Of a stretch of DNA of 53,351 nucleotides, positions 43,019-52,660 are shown in pieces. Positions within the stretch are counted from its first letter, which is position 1. The number at the start of each line of letters is the position of its first letter. Made by a program: the position numbers and the translations under genes. A model generated the notes under the pieces. That model saw nothing but the letters and a program-made list of their open reading frames with translations, was not told where the DNA came from and searched no databases. This stretch comes from Leeuwenhoekiella sp. (GTDB taxonomy: Bacteria; Bacteroidota; Bacteroidia; Flavobacteriales; Flavobacteriaceae), in assembly GCA_011050015.1 (NCBI GenBank), contig DRGP01000044.1:1-53351 (forward strand), given 5' to 3'.

Positions 43019-44359
43019 ATGCCCAAAACCTTTTCCGATTTAGGAATCAATACTGCACTACAACAAAGTTTAGCGGAATTAAACATTGCCGTTCCCACAG
43101 AAATTCAGCAAAAAACAATACCACTTATCTTAAACGAAACCAAGGATGTAGTAGCCCTGGCAAAAACGGGAAGTGGGAAGACGGCTGCGTTTGGGTTGCC
43201 CTTATTGCAAAAAATAGATGCCCAAAACACAACGATACAAGCGGTAATTTTGGCGCCTACACGCGAACTGGGACAGCAAATTCATGCCAATTTGATCAGT
43301 TTTTCGGCCCACAGTCCAGAAATCAGTATCGCATCTATTTGCGGTGGGATTCCCATAAAGCCTCAGATAGAACGTTTAAAAGGTGCCACGCATATAGTTG
43401 TGGCCACGCCCGGAAGATTGGTCGATTTAATAAACCGCAAAGCCATCGACCTTAAAAACGTTTCTTATCTGGTACTGGACGAGGCAGACGAAATGGTAAC
43501 CGCCCTAAAAACCGATCTGGAAAGCATTCTTGCGGAAATTCCAAAAAGCAGAAGAACGTTGCTTTTTACGGCCACCATGCCGGGAACCATTAAGCAACTG
43601 GTGCAAAACTACATGAGCAAGCATGTGCTGCATATAGAAGCTGAAATGGAAACAGTAGGCCATCAGGGCATTGATCATCAATTTATGGTGGTCGAACCCA
43701 TTGAAAAACTGGAGGTTTTGCTTCACTTTTTAAGTGCTAAAGAAGGGGAGCGGGGCATTATTTTCTGTAAGACAAAAGCCGCGGTTAACAAACTGGCCAA
43801 AAATCTAGCGATCAATAAATTTTCTTCTGGAGCGCTGCACGGTAGTCTTTCGCAGCCTATCCGTGATCGCATTATGGGTCAGTTTCGCGAAGGACATATT
43901 GATATCTTGGTTGCTACAGATCTTGCTGCACGCGGCCTGGACGTTAAAGAAATCAGTTATGTGATCAATTACCATTTGCCAGATACGTATGAAACCTACG
44001 TGCACCGAAGCGGCCGTACGGCAAGGGCAGGGGCAAAGGGACTCGCGATTACCATCCTTCAGCAAGAAGAGGTTTTTGAAATCCCAGAATTTGAAGAAGA
44101 ACTGGGCATCGTTTTCAACGAAATGAAAAAGCCAGACGCCCAGAGCACCGAAGAAAACAATACGCTTTTATGGGCCAAAAAAATCTTTAAAACAAAACCC
44201 AACAGAACTATTTCGGCGGAATTTAAAGAGAAAATCAGCACGGTTTTTCATCATTTGACAAAAGAAGAACTCATAGATAAAATACTCGCGCATCAGTTGG
44301 CAAAAACCACAAGTATCGAACCAAAAGCTGAAGCGCCAACTAAGAAAAAGAAAAAATAG
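43019..44359 (+). CDS. DEAD-box RNA helicase
   Basis: 446 aa, two RecA-like domains. Motifs: Q-motif region (IAVPTEIQQKTIP), I AKTGSGKT, Ia PTRELGQQ, II DEAD (VLDEADEM), III TATMPG, V TDLAARGLDV and VI HRSGRTARAG. The short basic tail ends KKKKK. It unwinds RNA in ribosome assembly or cold response; the exact paralogue is not assignable. A second helicase gene follows on the same strand, and this region looks like core chromosome. Confidence 0.93.
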   Translation: MPKTFSDLGINTALQQSLAELNIAVPTEIQQKTIPLILNETKDVVALAKTGSGKTAAFGLPLLQKIDAQNTTIQAVILAPTRELGQQIHANLISFSAHSPEISIASICGGIPIKPQIERLKGATHIVVATPGRLVDLINRKAIDLKNVSYLVLDEADEMVTALKTDLESILAEIPKSRRTLLFTATMPGTIKQLVQNYMSKHVLHIEAEMETVGHQGIDHQFMVVEPIEKLEVLLHFLSAKEGERGIIFCKTKAAVNKLAKNLAINKFSSGALHGSLSQPIRDRIMGQFREGHIDILVATDLAARGLDVKEISYVINYHLPDTYETYVHRSGRTARAGAKGLAITILQQEEVFEIPEFEEELGIVFNEMKKPDAQSTEENNTLLWAKKIFKTKPNRTISAEFKEKISTVFHHLTKEELIDKILAHQLAKTTSIEPKAEAPTKKKKK

Positions 44360-44536
44360 ATTTTTTACATTTTCTTCTTCGGAATTTAAATTTTTCTTAC
44401 TGACGGAATTTTCTTAAGCCTAGTCTTTTTTGGTTCGTTTTTTTGGCAATGAAAAAAATGAACAACTATTGATTGAAAAAAAATGAGAGTTTATTTACTA
44501 CAGCTTTTATAGAATACAATATACATCAAAGAATAA

Positions 44537-45850
44537 ATGGCAAACGAAATAAAAAACCAACAGGAAATTTTAGCAAAGCTGGAGATAGCGGTATTAAACC
44601 CGATGCAGGAAGAAGCGATTGCTGTGATTAAAAAAACAGCAAATACCATCCTGTTATCGCCTACAGGAACGGGGAAAACGCTGGCGTTTCTATTGCCTAT
44701 TCTAAAGAATCTGGATGCCGAGAATCCAGAAGTGCAAGCGCTGATTGTGGTCCCCACACGAGAACTTGCCATTCAGATTGAGCAGGTGGTGCGCGATATG
44801 GGGTCGGGCTTTAAAGTAAATGCCGTTTATGGCGGTAGGGCCAAGAGCAAGGATAAGATAGAATTGAAACATACTCCCGCTATTTTAATCGGTACGCCGG
44901 GGCGTATTTTGGATCACTTTGAAGATGATCGGTTTTCAAAAAAGAGTATTAAAAATTTGGTGCTTGATGAATTTGACAAGTCGCTTGAGATAGGTTTTGA
45001 AAGCGAAATGAGCGATATTCTAAATGCATTGCCCGCTTTGAACAAACGCATATTGACATCGGCTACTCAAGGCGTTAAAATCCCGAAGTTTGTAAAATTG
45101 GTCAAACCGACGATTATTGACTATTTATCGGACAAAAAAGACCCAAAATTGGCCATTAAAACGGTGGTTTCACCCGGTAAGGATAAATTGAAAACGCTAC
45201 TACAACTTCTGCGGTTTCTGGGCGACCAACCGGGAATCATCTTTTGCAATTTTAGGGACAGTATTGAAAGCGTAAGCGGTTTTCTGACCGAAAACAAGAT
45301 AAGCCATACCTGTTTTTCCGGCGGCATGGAACAGAAAGACAGGGAGCGGACGCTTATAAAATTCAGAAATGGAAGCAGCCAGGTTTTGGTGGCCACAGAT
45401 CTCGCGGCCAGAGGGATAGATATTCCTGAGTTGAAATTTATCATCCATTATGAGCTGCCCCATTCCGCCATAGAATTCACCCACAGAAACGGTAGGACAG
45501 CCCGGGTCAATGAAAAAGGAACGGCCTACATCCTGCAATGGAAAAACCAGCTTTTACCAGAATTTATTAAAAAAACAGAACCCATAACAATTCCACAAGC
45601 AACGACGCAAGAAGGAGAATCTTGGGTAACACTTTTTATTTCCGGTGGAAGAAAGGACAAAATTTCCAAAGGTGATATTGCCGGACTTTTCATAAAAGAG
45701 GGGAATATTTCAAGTGAACAATTGGGCAACATTGAGTTAAAACAGGACTGCGCTTTTGTGGCCGTGCCGCTGGCGCTTGCAGATCAATTGGTAAATACAT
45801 TGAACAATAGCAGGCTGAAGAAGAAAAAGGTACGTATCTATGTTATGTAA
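44537..45850 (+). CDS. DEAD-box RNA helicase, DbpA-like, with DEFD motif II
   Basis: 437 aa. Motifs: I SPTGTGKT, Ia PTRELAIQ, III TSATQG, V TDLAARGIDI and VI HRNGRTARV. Motif II reads VLDEFDKS, i.e. DEFD in place of DEAD. The C-terminal 75 residues (FISGGRKDKISKGDIAGLFI ending RLKKKKVRIYVM) match the DbpA RNA-binding domain that targets 23S rRNA. The DEFD variant keeps both Asp and Glu needed for ATP hydrolysis. Confidence 0.9.
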   Translation: MANEIKNQQEILAKLEIAVLNPMQEEAIAVIKKTANTILLSPTGTGKTLAFLLPILKNLDAENPEVQALIVVPTRELAIQIEQVVRDMGSGFKVNAVYGGRAKSKDKIELKHTPAILIGTPGRILDHFEDDRFSKKSIKNLVLDEFDKSLEIGFESEMSDILNALPALNKRILTSATQGVKIPKFVKLVKPTIIDYLSDKKDPKLAIKTVVSPGKDKLKTLLQLLRFLGDQPGIIFCNFRDSIESVSGFLTENKISHTCFSGGMEQKDRERTLIKFRNGSSQVLVATDLAARGIDIPELKFIIHYELPHSAIEFTHRNGRTARVNEKGTAYILQWKNQLLPEFIKKTEPITIPQATTQEGESWVTLFISGGRKDKISKGDIAGLFIKEGNISSEQLGNIELKQDCAFVAVPLALADQLVNTLNNSRLKKKKVRIYVM

Positions 45851-46106
45851 ACCATCGTTTGGTGGTATCTTGGGCGTAACGTGCTACTTCAAATTAGAAT
45901 TGAAAAGACCTAATTTAAAGAGATACTCGTAAAATTAAGGACGTTGGCAATAGAATTTCTGAATTAGGTAAAAAGCCTTTGGGAATTACCATAAAAGGCA
46001 GGGTATTTGCCCACAATGTTTGCTTAAAATTAAATTTTTGCCTAGGTTGTAATAAACCGAAAACCAGTCTATTGTTGATAGCCCAATAAAAATAAAAGCT
46101 CTATTT

Positions 46107-46964
46107 ATGACAAAAAGAATTTTGATTTCGACAGATTTTTCTGAAAATTCAGTAAACGCCATCCGTTATGTGCTGGCATTATATGGTGGTATGGCCTGTG
46201 ATTTTCATGTTTTACATGCGTATTATCTAGCGGGGGATTCTAAAGAAAACCTTTTGATCCCCGAGCCAAGTAAGGCAGCTCACGAGGCCGTGCGTGTATC
46301 TTCTGAAAAGGATATTGAGAAGCTCAAGGAAACGATAATGGACTTTAGTGAGAAATCTGATCACAAATTTCATTTTTCAAGCGAAAGGGGGCCTTTGTTG
46401 GATGTTATAAGAGAAAAAGTGAAGAAAGAAGATATTGATCTTATCGTAATGGGCACACGTGGTCAAAATGATATGGAAAACCTCACTTTTGGCAGTGTGG
46501 CGATAAGCGTTATGGAAAATGTGCGCGTGTGCCCCGTGCTTGCGATCCCCAGAAACACACCATTCAAAAAGCCCAACGAAATTGTATTGCCCACCGGTTT
46601 TAAAACCAATTATAAAATTGATGAGCTTAAATTCCTAGCAGAAATATCACGTCTCACAGAAGCACCCATACGCATTCTTTACATCAAGAAAGAGGAAGCG
46701 TTAAGTAAAGCTCAGGTGGAAAAGAAAAAGTATTTGGAAGATGCTTTTTCAGAGGTTGCTTTCAGTCATCATACCCTTTATGATGTGGCTGTAAAAACGG
46801 GGGTGCGTTGCTTTGTACAGAGCAGGGAGAGCGGTATGATCGCTTTTGTCAATAAAAAGCACTTCTTTTTTGGAGGCGCTTTTTCAGACCCTATGGTCAA
46901 GCAACTGGGCAGGTTTGCAAATGTGCCTTTGCTGGCCTTGCACAATATGAAAAAGAAAAATTGA
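46107..46964 (+). CDS. Universal stress protein, two Usp domains
   Basis: 285 aa. First domain: start KRILISTDFSENSVNAIRYV and ATP-type loop VMGTRGQNDMENLTFGSVA. The second domain (about 150-285) is degenerate: IRILYIKKEE and SGMIAFVNKKHFFFGGAFSD. Tandem Usp proteins of this length are usual in Flavobacteriia. The preceding 256 nt (45851-46106) contain no gene or clear promoter I can support. Confidence 0.85.
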   Translation: MTKRILISTDFSENSVNAIRYVLALYGGMACDFHVLHAYYLAGDSKENLLIPEPSKAAHEAVRVSSEKDIEKLKETIMDFSEKSDHKFHFSSERGPLLDVIREKVKKEDIDLIVMGTRGQNDMENLTFGSVAISVMENVRVCPVLAIPRNTPFKKPNEIVLPTGFKTNYKIDELKFLAEISRLTEAPIRILYIKKEEALSKAQVEKKKYLEDAFSEVAFSHHTLYDVAVKTGVRCFVQSRESGMIAFVNKKHFFFGGAFSDPMVKQLGRFANVPLLALHNMKKKN

Positions 46965-47062
46965 TTCTTTTTGTCACTGCCCTTAAACCTATAAGTTTTT
47001 TTTGGCGTTTGATGAGCGGACTTCCTTTTGATTTCTCGTGTAAAGAGTTTCAGTAAAATTTG

Positions 47063-47092
47063 AAAAAAAGCGGCCATTTGACCGCTTTTTTT
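47063..47092 (+). terminator. Terminator after the universal stress protein gene
   Basis: AAAAAAAGCGG (47063-47073) pairs with CCGCTTTTTTT (47082-47092) around an 8-nt loop. Confidence 0.85.
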
Positions 47093-47254
47093 AGTGTTTC
47101 GACCACATTTAATATTGATGTTGCCGCCTTCTGGAAACTGGCGTTCTATTGCGCTAGTATTCTGTATGGATCATAAACAATGTGAGTTTGTCCACAGTGG
47201 CAGGATAAACTACGGTCTTGATAGAGTGGCTTTCCCCGCAAGGGCTTCAGTATC

Positions 47255-47330
47255 TTTGGTGCTTCGTTTTGCACCGACGAAGCAATCTGCCGTTTCATTT
47301 CACAATAACAAAAAAGCAACCCATAAACGA
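47255..47330. repeat. Remnant of a common intergenic repeat
   Basis: Contains GCTTCGT/ACGAAGC arms (47261-47283) and CGACGAAGCAATCTGCCG, resembling the widespread ...CGACGAAGCAATCT... element known between genes in many bacteria including flavobacteria. The rest of 47093-47382 has no gene. Confidence 0.35.
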
Positions 47331-47382
47331 GCCGCTTAAACTATTAAAACGTACTTTCGCGCCCGCAAAAACACACAAGTTT

Positions 47383-47832
47383 ATGAAACGCATTACCCAA
47401 TACAAGAAACTCTTTGGAGTTGAAAAGGAAATTGATCTCAAAGAACTTAAAAAAAGTTACCGAAATTTGGTAAAAAAATGGCACCCAGACAAGTTTCAAG
47501 ATGGTGATGAGAAACAGGAAGAAGCTGAGATTAATAGCCGAAAAATCATCGATGGTTACCATTTTCTGGTAAGTATTGCCCCAGAAACAAAGGCTGCGAA
47601 CATGGAAGAATATACAGAAACCATCACAAATTCTGGTATTGTAGATTTTCAGCATAAGGGAATGTTACTGGAAATTAACTATCTGGATGGGAATACCTAT
47701 GAATATTTTGGGGTCACAAAAAAAATATACATAAAAATGGTAAATAGCGATAATCTGAACCGTTTTGCAAAACGTAGTATATATCCCAAATACCTGTACC
47801 GAAAGTCAAAACGCACCATGGAACACGCATAA
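47383..47832 (+). CDS. J-domain-like plus KTSC-domain protein
   Basis: 149 aa from ATG 47383; a longer frame from 47218 lies in repeat-like DNA. Residues 1-65 are DnaJ-like (YKKLFGVEKEIDLKELKKSY; KKWHPDKFQDGDE), with HPD present, so it can stimulate an Hsp70. The C-terminus (about 85-145) is a KTSC domain: MLLEINYLDGNTYEYFGVTK and NRFAKRSIYPKYLYRK. Leader DNA has TACTTTCG at 47352-47359, one base off a -7 box. Role unknown beyond chaperone partnering. Confidence 0.8.
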   Translation: MKRITQYKKLFGVEKEIDLKELKKSYRNLVKKWHPDKFQDGDEKQEEAEINSRKIIDGYHFLVSIAPETKAANMEEYTETITNSGIVDFQHKGMLLEINYLDGNTYEYFGVTKKIYIKMVNSDNLNRFAKRSIYPKYLYRKSKRTMEHA

Positions 47833-48299
47833 TGAAGATGGGTGATTCGTTTTTGTTGATTGATCATCGCTTCTTGCTGGATGCAAGGCAAAACCTAAAT
47901 TATTAAGCAATAGGGGCATTGTGAACCATTCTCAATGTCCCTGTTGTTATATTCCCACCGAATTGTTTTCTTCTCCAACCTGCTGATCCTGCATTAATTT
48001 TTTCTGAATTAAATAGGAAGTTTTGTCGTGTAATAGCTTATTAGGATGCTTCGTTTTAAATCCCACCAGTAGGTTTTTTATTCCCCACATCCTTTGGGTC
48101 GAAATTCAAAAATTATTTCCGAATCTTACCTCGCGGGCTTGCCCCGTTGTTGGTGATTTTATCTAAAGGTTTACCTTAAGTCAATTTTAAGTAAAAATAC
48201 TTCTGAGTTCATTATATTTCTTTGCATTGGAAATACTTAAAAAACCTTCCAAAAGCGATTGAAAATTGATAAAAAACACACATAAAAGGCATTATTTAT
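47833..48299. other. 467-nt region without a gene
   Basis: A 10-bp hairpin AGGGGCATTG/CAATGTCCCT (47912-47942, one G-U) may end the KTSC transcript but lacks a T-run. Nothing else was recognised apart from an A-rich leader just before the ATG at 48300. Confidence 0.4.
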
Positions 48300-49283
48300 A
48301 TGAAAAATAGAACTTTAGGAAATAACGGATTTGAAGTAAGCGAAGTAGGCTTGGGCTGCTGGCAAATAGGAGCCGACTGGGGCAGCGAGATCGCAAAAAA
48401 TGAGGCTGAGCAAATTTTAGATAAAGCGGCAGCAAGCGGCATTACCTTCTATGACACCGCAGATGTTTATGGAGATGGCCGTAGCGAAAAACTGGTAGGC
48501 GAATTTTTAAAAAAGCAAGAAAAAACAGTGAAGGTCGCGACAAAATTTGGTCGTGACGGTGCTATTTTCCCTGATAATTATACCGAAAGAGGATTGCGCG
48601 ATTGCGTAGAAGCCTCAAGGAAACGACTAGGTGTTGAAAAGATTGATTTACTCCAACTACATTGCATCCCTATCGAAGAATTAAAGAAAGGTGACATTTT
48701 TGACTTGTTGCGCACCTTGCAAAAAGAAGGAAAAATTGCCCATTTTGGGGCCAGTGTAGAAAGTGTGGAAGAAGGTCTTATTTGCCTGGAGCAGGACGGC
48801 CTGCAATCCTTACAGGTAATCTTCAATATTTTCAGGCAGAAATTAGTAAAAGAATTGCTTCCCCAAGCCCAGGCGAAAGGGGTAGGTATTATCGTGCGCC
48901 TGCCGTTGGCAAGTGGTTTGCTTACCGGAAAATTTACTAAAGACACCTCGTTTGAAGAAAACGATCACCGTAATTTCAATCAAAATGGAGAGGTTTTCAA
49001 CGTGGGTGAGACCTTTGCCGGACTGCCTTTTGAAAAAGGGGTAGAATTGACTGATGAATTAAAAAAAATGTGTCCTGAAAATATGACCTTGACAGAAATG
49101 TCCCTGCGCTGGATTCTGGATCACAAAGCGGTAAGTACCATTATTCCCGGTGCCAGTTCATCAAAGCATATAGCGGCAAACGCAACAGTGAGTGAACTTC
49201 CATCGCTTTCTAATGAGCTCATGAAAACACTGGAAGAATTTTATACTACTAAAGTATATAGCCACATTAGAGGGAACTATTAA
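48300..49283 (+). CDS. Aldo/keto reductase
   Basis: 327 aa TIM-barrel oxidoreductase. Seen: start RTLGNNGFEVSEVGLGCWQI, TFYDTADVYGDGRSEKLVGE with catalytic Asp and Tyr, VATKFG with catalytic Lys, LLQLHCIP with His, and the NADP-binding IIPGASSSKHIAANA near the end. It is the YghZ/Tas-like type; substrate unknown. Monocistronic by its terminator. Confidence 0.92.
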   Translation: MKNRTLGNNGFEVSEVGLGCWQIGADWGSEIAKNEAEQILDKAAASGITFYDTADVYGDGRSEKLVGEFLKKQEKTVKVATKFGRDGAIFPDNYTERGLRDCVEASRKRLGVEKIDLLQLHCIPIEELKKGDIFDLLRTLQKEGKIAHFGASVESVEEGLICLEQDGLQSLQVIFNIFRQKLVKELLPQAQAKGVGIIVRLPLASGLLTGKFTKDTSFEENDHRNFNQNGEVFNVGETFAGLPFEKGVELTDELKKMCPENMTLTEMSLRWILDHKAVSTIIPGASSSKHIAANATVSELPSLSNELMKTLEEFYTTKVYSHIRGNY

Positions 49284-49304
49284 TAGGAGAAATCAAAATA
49301 AGTA

Positions 49305-49330
49305 AAAAAGGCGTCTTTAGACGCCTTTTT
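49305..49330 (+). terminator. Terminator after the aldo/keto reductase gene
   Basis: AAAAAGGCGTC (49305-49315), TTTA loop, GACGCCTTTTT (49320-49330). Confidence 0.9.
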
Positions 49331-49619
49331 GTATTTAAAGCTTCCAAGGTTTTTATCCCCCCAATAAATACGCTGTATCAAAATAAAAAACTTCTTAAAT
49401 ATAACCTCTTGGGCTTATTCTCTAGGTAATTAAATATGGGTTTAATCATTCCTCTATTCGAAGAATAGAATATCTACTTCTTCAAAAAAATGAATTTATA
49501 ACAATTACTTTTATAAAAATTTAGAAAAAGTTTAGTCGTATTGAAAATTAATTTTATTTTTATGATCTGTTGACAATCCCCATATTGCATTATCAACCTT
49601 ACTTTTTAAAATCGATTTT
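49331..49619. promoter_or_regulatory. Leader of the ROK kinase gene
   Basis: AT-rich, no gene. TACTTTTT at 49600-49607 is a weak -7-like match. A binding site for a sugar regulator could be here but none is recognisable. Confidence 0.25.
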
Positions 49620-50465
49620 ATGGCTTCATACAAGATGGGTATTGATATTGGCGCAACCAAAACGCATATAGGAATCGTCAAGGATGCTCAGGTTATACAG
49701 GAAATAAAATATCCCACCAGGGCTTTGGCGCCGCAAGAGGCTATTATTGAAGACCTAATTGCCCAGATGAATATTTTTGCCGAATTCGGTTTTGAGAGCG
49801 TGGGAATAGGCGTGCCCGGTCTTGTGGATGATGAAACGGGAATTGTGTATGACCTTACCAATATCCCTTCGTGGCAGGAAGTACCGCTTAAAAAACGATT
49901 GGAAGAGCACTTTAAAATCCCGGTACGGGTCACCAATGATGCTAATATGTTTGCCTTGGGCGAAAAAACCTATGGAGCCGGTAAAAACTATAAGAACTTA
50001 GTGGGAATTACCCTGGGCAGCGGTTTTGGCGCAGGCCTCATTGTAGATCATAAAATGTACTCCGGAATCCTCTCCAGCGCAGGCGAAATGGCCGATATCC
50101 CTTATCTCGATAAAACCATTGAGGATTACTGCAGCGGTAAATTTTTTAAACAGCAGCACGGTCTGGAAGGTATAAAAGTAAGTCGATTGGCCGTCGCAGG
50201 AGATGAAAAAGCCAAGCAGATTTTTCATGAATTTGGTATGCACGTGGGGGCCTCCATTCGTATTATTATGAATATCTTGTCACCAGAAGCTATTTTTCTG
50301 GGAGGTTCTGTCACTACATCCTATTCTTTTTTTGAACAGGGGATCCTTGAGAAACTAAACGATTATCCTTTTGAACGGGTGAGGAAGAAAGTGCACATTG
50401 CACCTTCAAAAATACCTAATATTTCTATTCTGGGAGCAGCCGCCCTCGTGGATGCAGCATACTAA
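49620..50465 (+). CDS. ROK-family sugar kinase, lacking the zinc motif
   Basis: 281 aa. Phosphate loop DIGATKTHIGIV (residues 6-17), VGIGVPGLVD, TNDANMFALGE (catalytic Asp), GITLGSGFGAGLIVDHKMYS and AGEMADIPYLDKTIEDYCSG. The usual ROK zinc cluster C-x-C-G-x-x-G-C and its preceding His (GEIGH) are absent; GEMAD is found instead. Probably a glucokinase- or fructokinase-like enzyme. It is followed 33 nt later by a sugar permease and forms a sugar-uptake unit. Confidence 0.85.
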   Translation: MASYKMGIDIGATKTHIGIVKDAQVIQEIKYPTRALAPQEAIIEDLIAQMNIFAEFGFESVGIGVPGLVDDETGIVYDLTNIPSWQEVPLKKRLEEHFKIPVRVTNDANMFALGEKTYGAGKNYKNLVGITLGSGFGAGLIVDHKMYSGILSSAGEMADIPYLDKTIEDYCSGKFFKQQHGLEGIKVSRLAVAGDEKAKQIFHEFGMHVGASIRIIMNILSPEAIFLGGSVTTSYSFFEQGILEKLNDYPFERVRKKVHIAPSKIPNISILGAAALVDAAY

Positions 50466-50498
50466 TTGTTATAAAACAACCTATAATTTAAAACGAAT

Positions 50499-51779
50499 AT
50501 GGCACAAGTAACTACCACCAAAAACACAGCCCCACAGTCCAATGGCAGTACAAAGCGATCTATCGTGATCATCGGGGCGCTTTTCTTTATTTTTGGTTTT
50601 GTAACCTGGCTCAATTCGGTATTGATCCCGTATTTGAAAATGGCCAACGAACTTAATAATTTTGAGTCTTATCTGGTCGCTTTTGCTTCCTATATTTCGT
50701 ATTTCGTGATGGCAATCCCCTCGGCCTGGGTGTTGCAAAAAACCGGATTTAAAAAGGGGATGACCCTGGGACTGGTCGTTATGGCAGCGGGCGCGCTCAT
50801 CTTTATACCGGCTGCGCTCTCGCGTACGTATGGCCTGTTTTTATTCGGTCTTTTTGTGCAGGGTACAGGGCTGGCTTTATTACAATCTGCTGCAAATCCA
50901 TACATCACCATTCTTGGCCCTATAGAAAGCGCAGCCAAACGTATTAGCATCATGGGAATCTGTAACAAACTGGCCGGTGCGCTGGCTCCCATTATTTTTG
51001 GTGCCATTTTACTGAAAAATATGGATGCGCTGGAAGCTAAGCTGTTAACTTTAGGTGCAGCGGAAAAAGCAGCCGAACTTGATGAACTTTCTGCCCGGGT
51101 GATTCCGCCTTATGTAATTATGGCAATCGTTCTTGTCGCACTGGGTGTGCTTATCTATTTTTCTGCCTTGCCGGAAATTGAAACCGACAGTGAAGATGAA
51201 GCGGTGGCCGCGGCCAATAAGGACAAGAAAAGTATTTTTCAGTTCCCCAATTTGCTTATGGGTACGCTGGCTATGTTTGTCTATGTAGGGGTTGAGGTGA
51301 TTGCTGGAGATACGGTGATCAGTTATGCCAGAAATGGTCAAAATATACCCACAGATGTGGCCAAATTTTTTACCACCTATACGCTTATCGCCATGATTGT
51401 GGGGTATCTGGTAGGTACGGTCACAATACCAAAATACCTGAGCCAGGAAAAGGCGATGAAGATTTCGGGGATTTTGGGCATCGTATTGGGACTTTGCGCT
51501 ATTTTTTCAGACGGATATATTTCGGTGTTGTGCATTTCACTATTAGGGCTGGCAAATGCACTCGTGTTTCCGGCTATCTGGCCGCTATCATTGGCTGGGC
51601 TGGGGCGCTTTACAAAAATAGGATCTTCCTTTTTGATCATGGCTCTTGCCGGGGGGGCGATCATCCCACCGCTTTATGGTTATCTGGCAGATGCCTGGAA
51701 CCCACAAAGCGCGTATTGGATTATTATTCCCTGTTATTTTTACATCTGGTTTTTTGCCGCAAAAGGGCGTAAAATTTAA
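50499..51779 (+). CDS. FucP-type sugar:H+ symporter (MFS)
   Basis: 426 aa, about 12 helices. The FucP/GluP signatures are ALFFIFGFVTWLNSVLIPYL, FVQGTGLALLQSAANPYITI and the FPAIWPLSLAGLGRFTKIGS block near the end. A hexose is taken up and phosphorylated by the adjacent ROK kinase (inference). It ends 182 nt before the convergent regulator gene. Confidence 0.9.
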   Translation: MAQVTTTKNTAPQSNGSTKRSIVIIGALFFIFGFVTWLNSVLIPYLKMANELNNFESYLVAFASYISYFVMAIPSAWVLQKTGFKKGMTLGLVVMAAGALIFIPAALSRTYGLFLFGLFVQGTGLALLQSAANPYITILGPIESAAKRISIMGICNKLAGALAPIIFGAILLKNMDALEAKLLTLGAAEKAAELDELSARVIPPYVIMAIVLVALGVLIYFSALPEIETDSEDEAVAAANKDKKSIFQFPNLLMGTLAMFVYVGVEVIAGDTVISYARNGQNIPTDVAKFFTTYTLIAMIVGYLVGTVTIPKYLSQEKAMKISGILGIVLGLCAIFSDGYISVLCISLLGLANALVFPAIWPLSLAGLGRFTKIGSSFLIMALAGGAIIPPLYGYLADAWNPQSAYWIIIPCYFYIWFFAAKGRKI

Positions 51780-51793
51780 TAAGAATCAGCTAT

Positions 51794-51832
51794 CTCGTGG
51801 CACGTGTATTTTTCGACAGACAGGCCCACGAG
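51794..51832. repeat. Hairpin between convergent genes
   Basis: CTCGTGG (51794-51800) and CCACGAG (51826-51832) pair across 25 nt. No T-run, so termination is uncertain. Confidence 0.3.
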
Positions 51833-51961
51833 CTATAGTTCTGAAAGAATCTTTGAATTTTGATCTAGCGGGTCGGGAATAAAATCCACTGGTGAGATTT
51901 AACAACAATCTTCAAAAAATCGGTTCAAAAAGTATTGAAAATTGGATAAAAACGATCATTT

Positions 51962-52660
51962 TTATTGGAGTAGGCTGTCCTTAACTTCATTAATATAACT
52001 GCGTCCTATGGTATATTTATAACCCGCGATCTCCACACAATTCCCTTCAATGGCCTCCACTTTATTGACCGATATTGTAAATGAGCGGTGAATACGTAAA
52101 AAGCGTTCAGCAGGAAGATTATTGGTAAAGCTACTAAGGGTTTGGTGCACAATATATTTGCTCGTGGTAGTCACGATCTTGATATAATCCTTAAGGCTTT
52201 CTACCACTAGGATGTCCTTTAGATAGATTTTCTTCATTCTCTTCTTATCTATTTTCACAAAAAGATAATCTGTTTCTTGTGTGGTTGCTATAGGGATCGG
52301 CTCCGCTTTATTTTTAAGGGCCTTGTTGACTGCTTTTAAAAAACGAGGAAAAGGAACTGGTTTTACCAGGTAATCCAAAACCTCTAGTTCATAACTCTGT
52401 ACCGCATATTCTTCATGCGCAGTGGTAATAATGACCATGGGTTTATACTGCAGGCTGTTTAAAAAACTAAAACCATCTATTATGGGCATATTAATGTCCA
52501 GAAAAAGAAGCCCAACTTCGTTGATCTGTAAAAACTGCAAACTGTCTATGGCATTGTTAAAAGTTCCTAGCAATTCAAGATCTTTTACCTGTCCCACAAA
52601 GTTTTTGATGACATTGACGGCCAAGGGCTCATCATCTATGATAATACATTTTAAACGCAT
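51962..52660 (-). CDS. LytTR response regulator
   Basis: 232 aa. Receiver 1-120 with acidic pair DDEP (10-11), phosphoacceptor Asp in LLFLDINMP (about 56) and KPVPFPRFL. LytTR DNA-binding domain from about 130: YLFVKIDKKRMKKIYLKDIL, RFLRIHRSFTISVNKVEAIE. The ATG overlaps the kinase stop region by 10 nt, so the pair is coupled. Target unknown. Confidence 0.9.
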   Translation of the reverse strand: MRLKCIIIDDEPLAVNVIKNFVGQVKDLELLGTFNNAIDSLQFLQINEVGLLFLDINMPIIDGFSFLNSLQYKPMVIITTAHEEYAVQSYELEVLDYLVKPVPFPRFLKAVNKALKNKAEPIPIATTQETDYLFVKIDKKRMKKIYLKDILVVESLKDYIKIVTTTSKYIVHQTLSSFTNNLPAERFLRIHRSFTISVNKVEAIEGNCVEIAGYKYTIGRSYINEVKDSLLQ

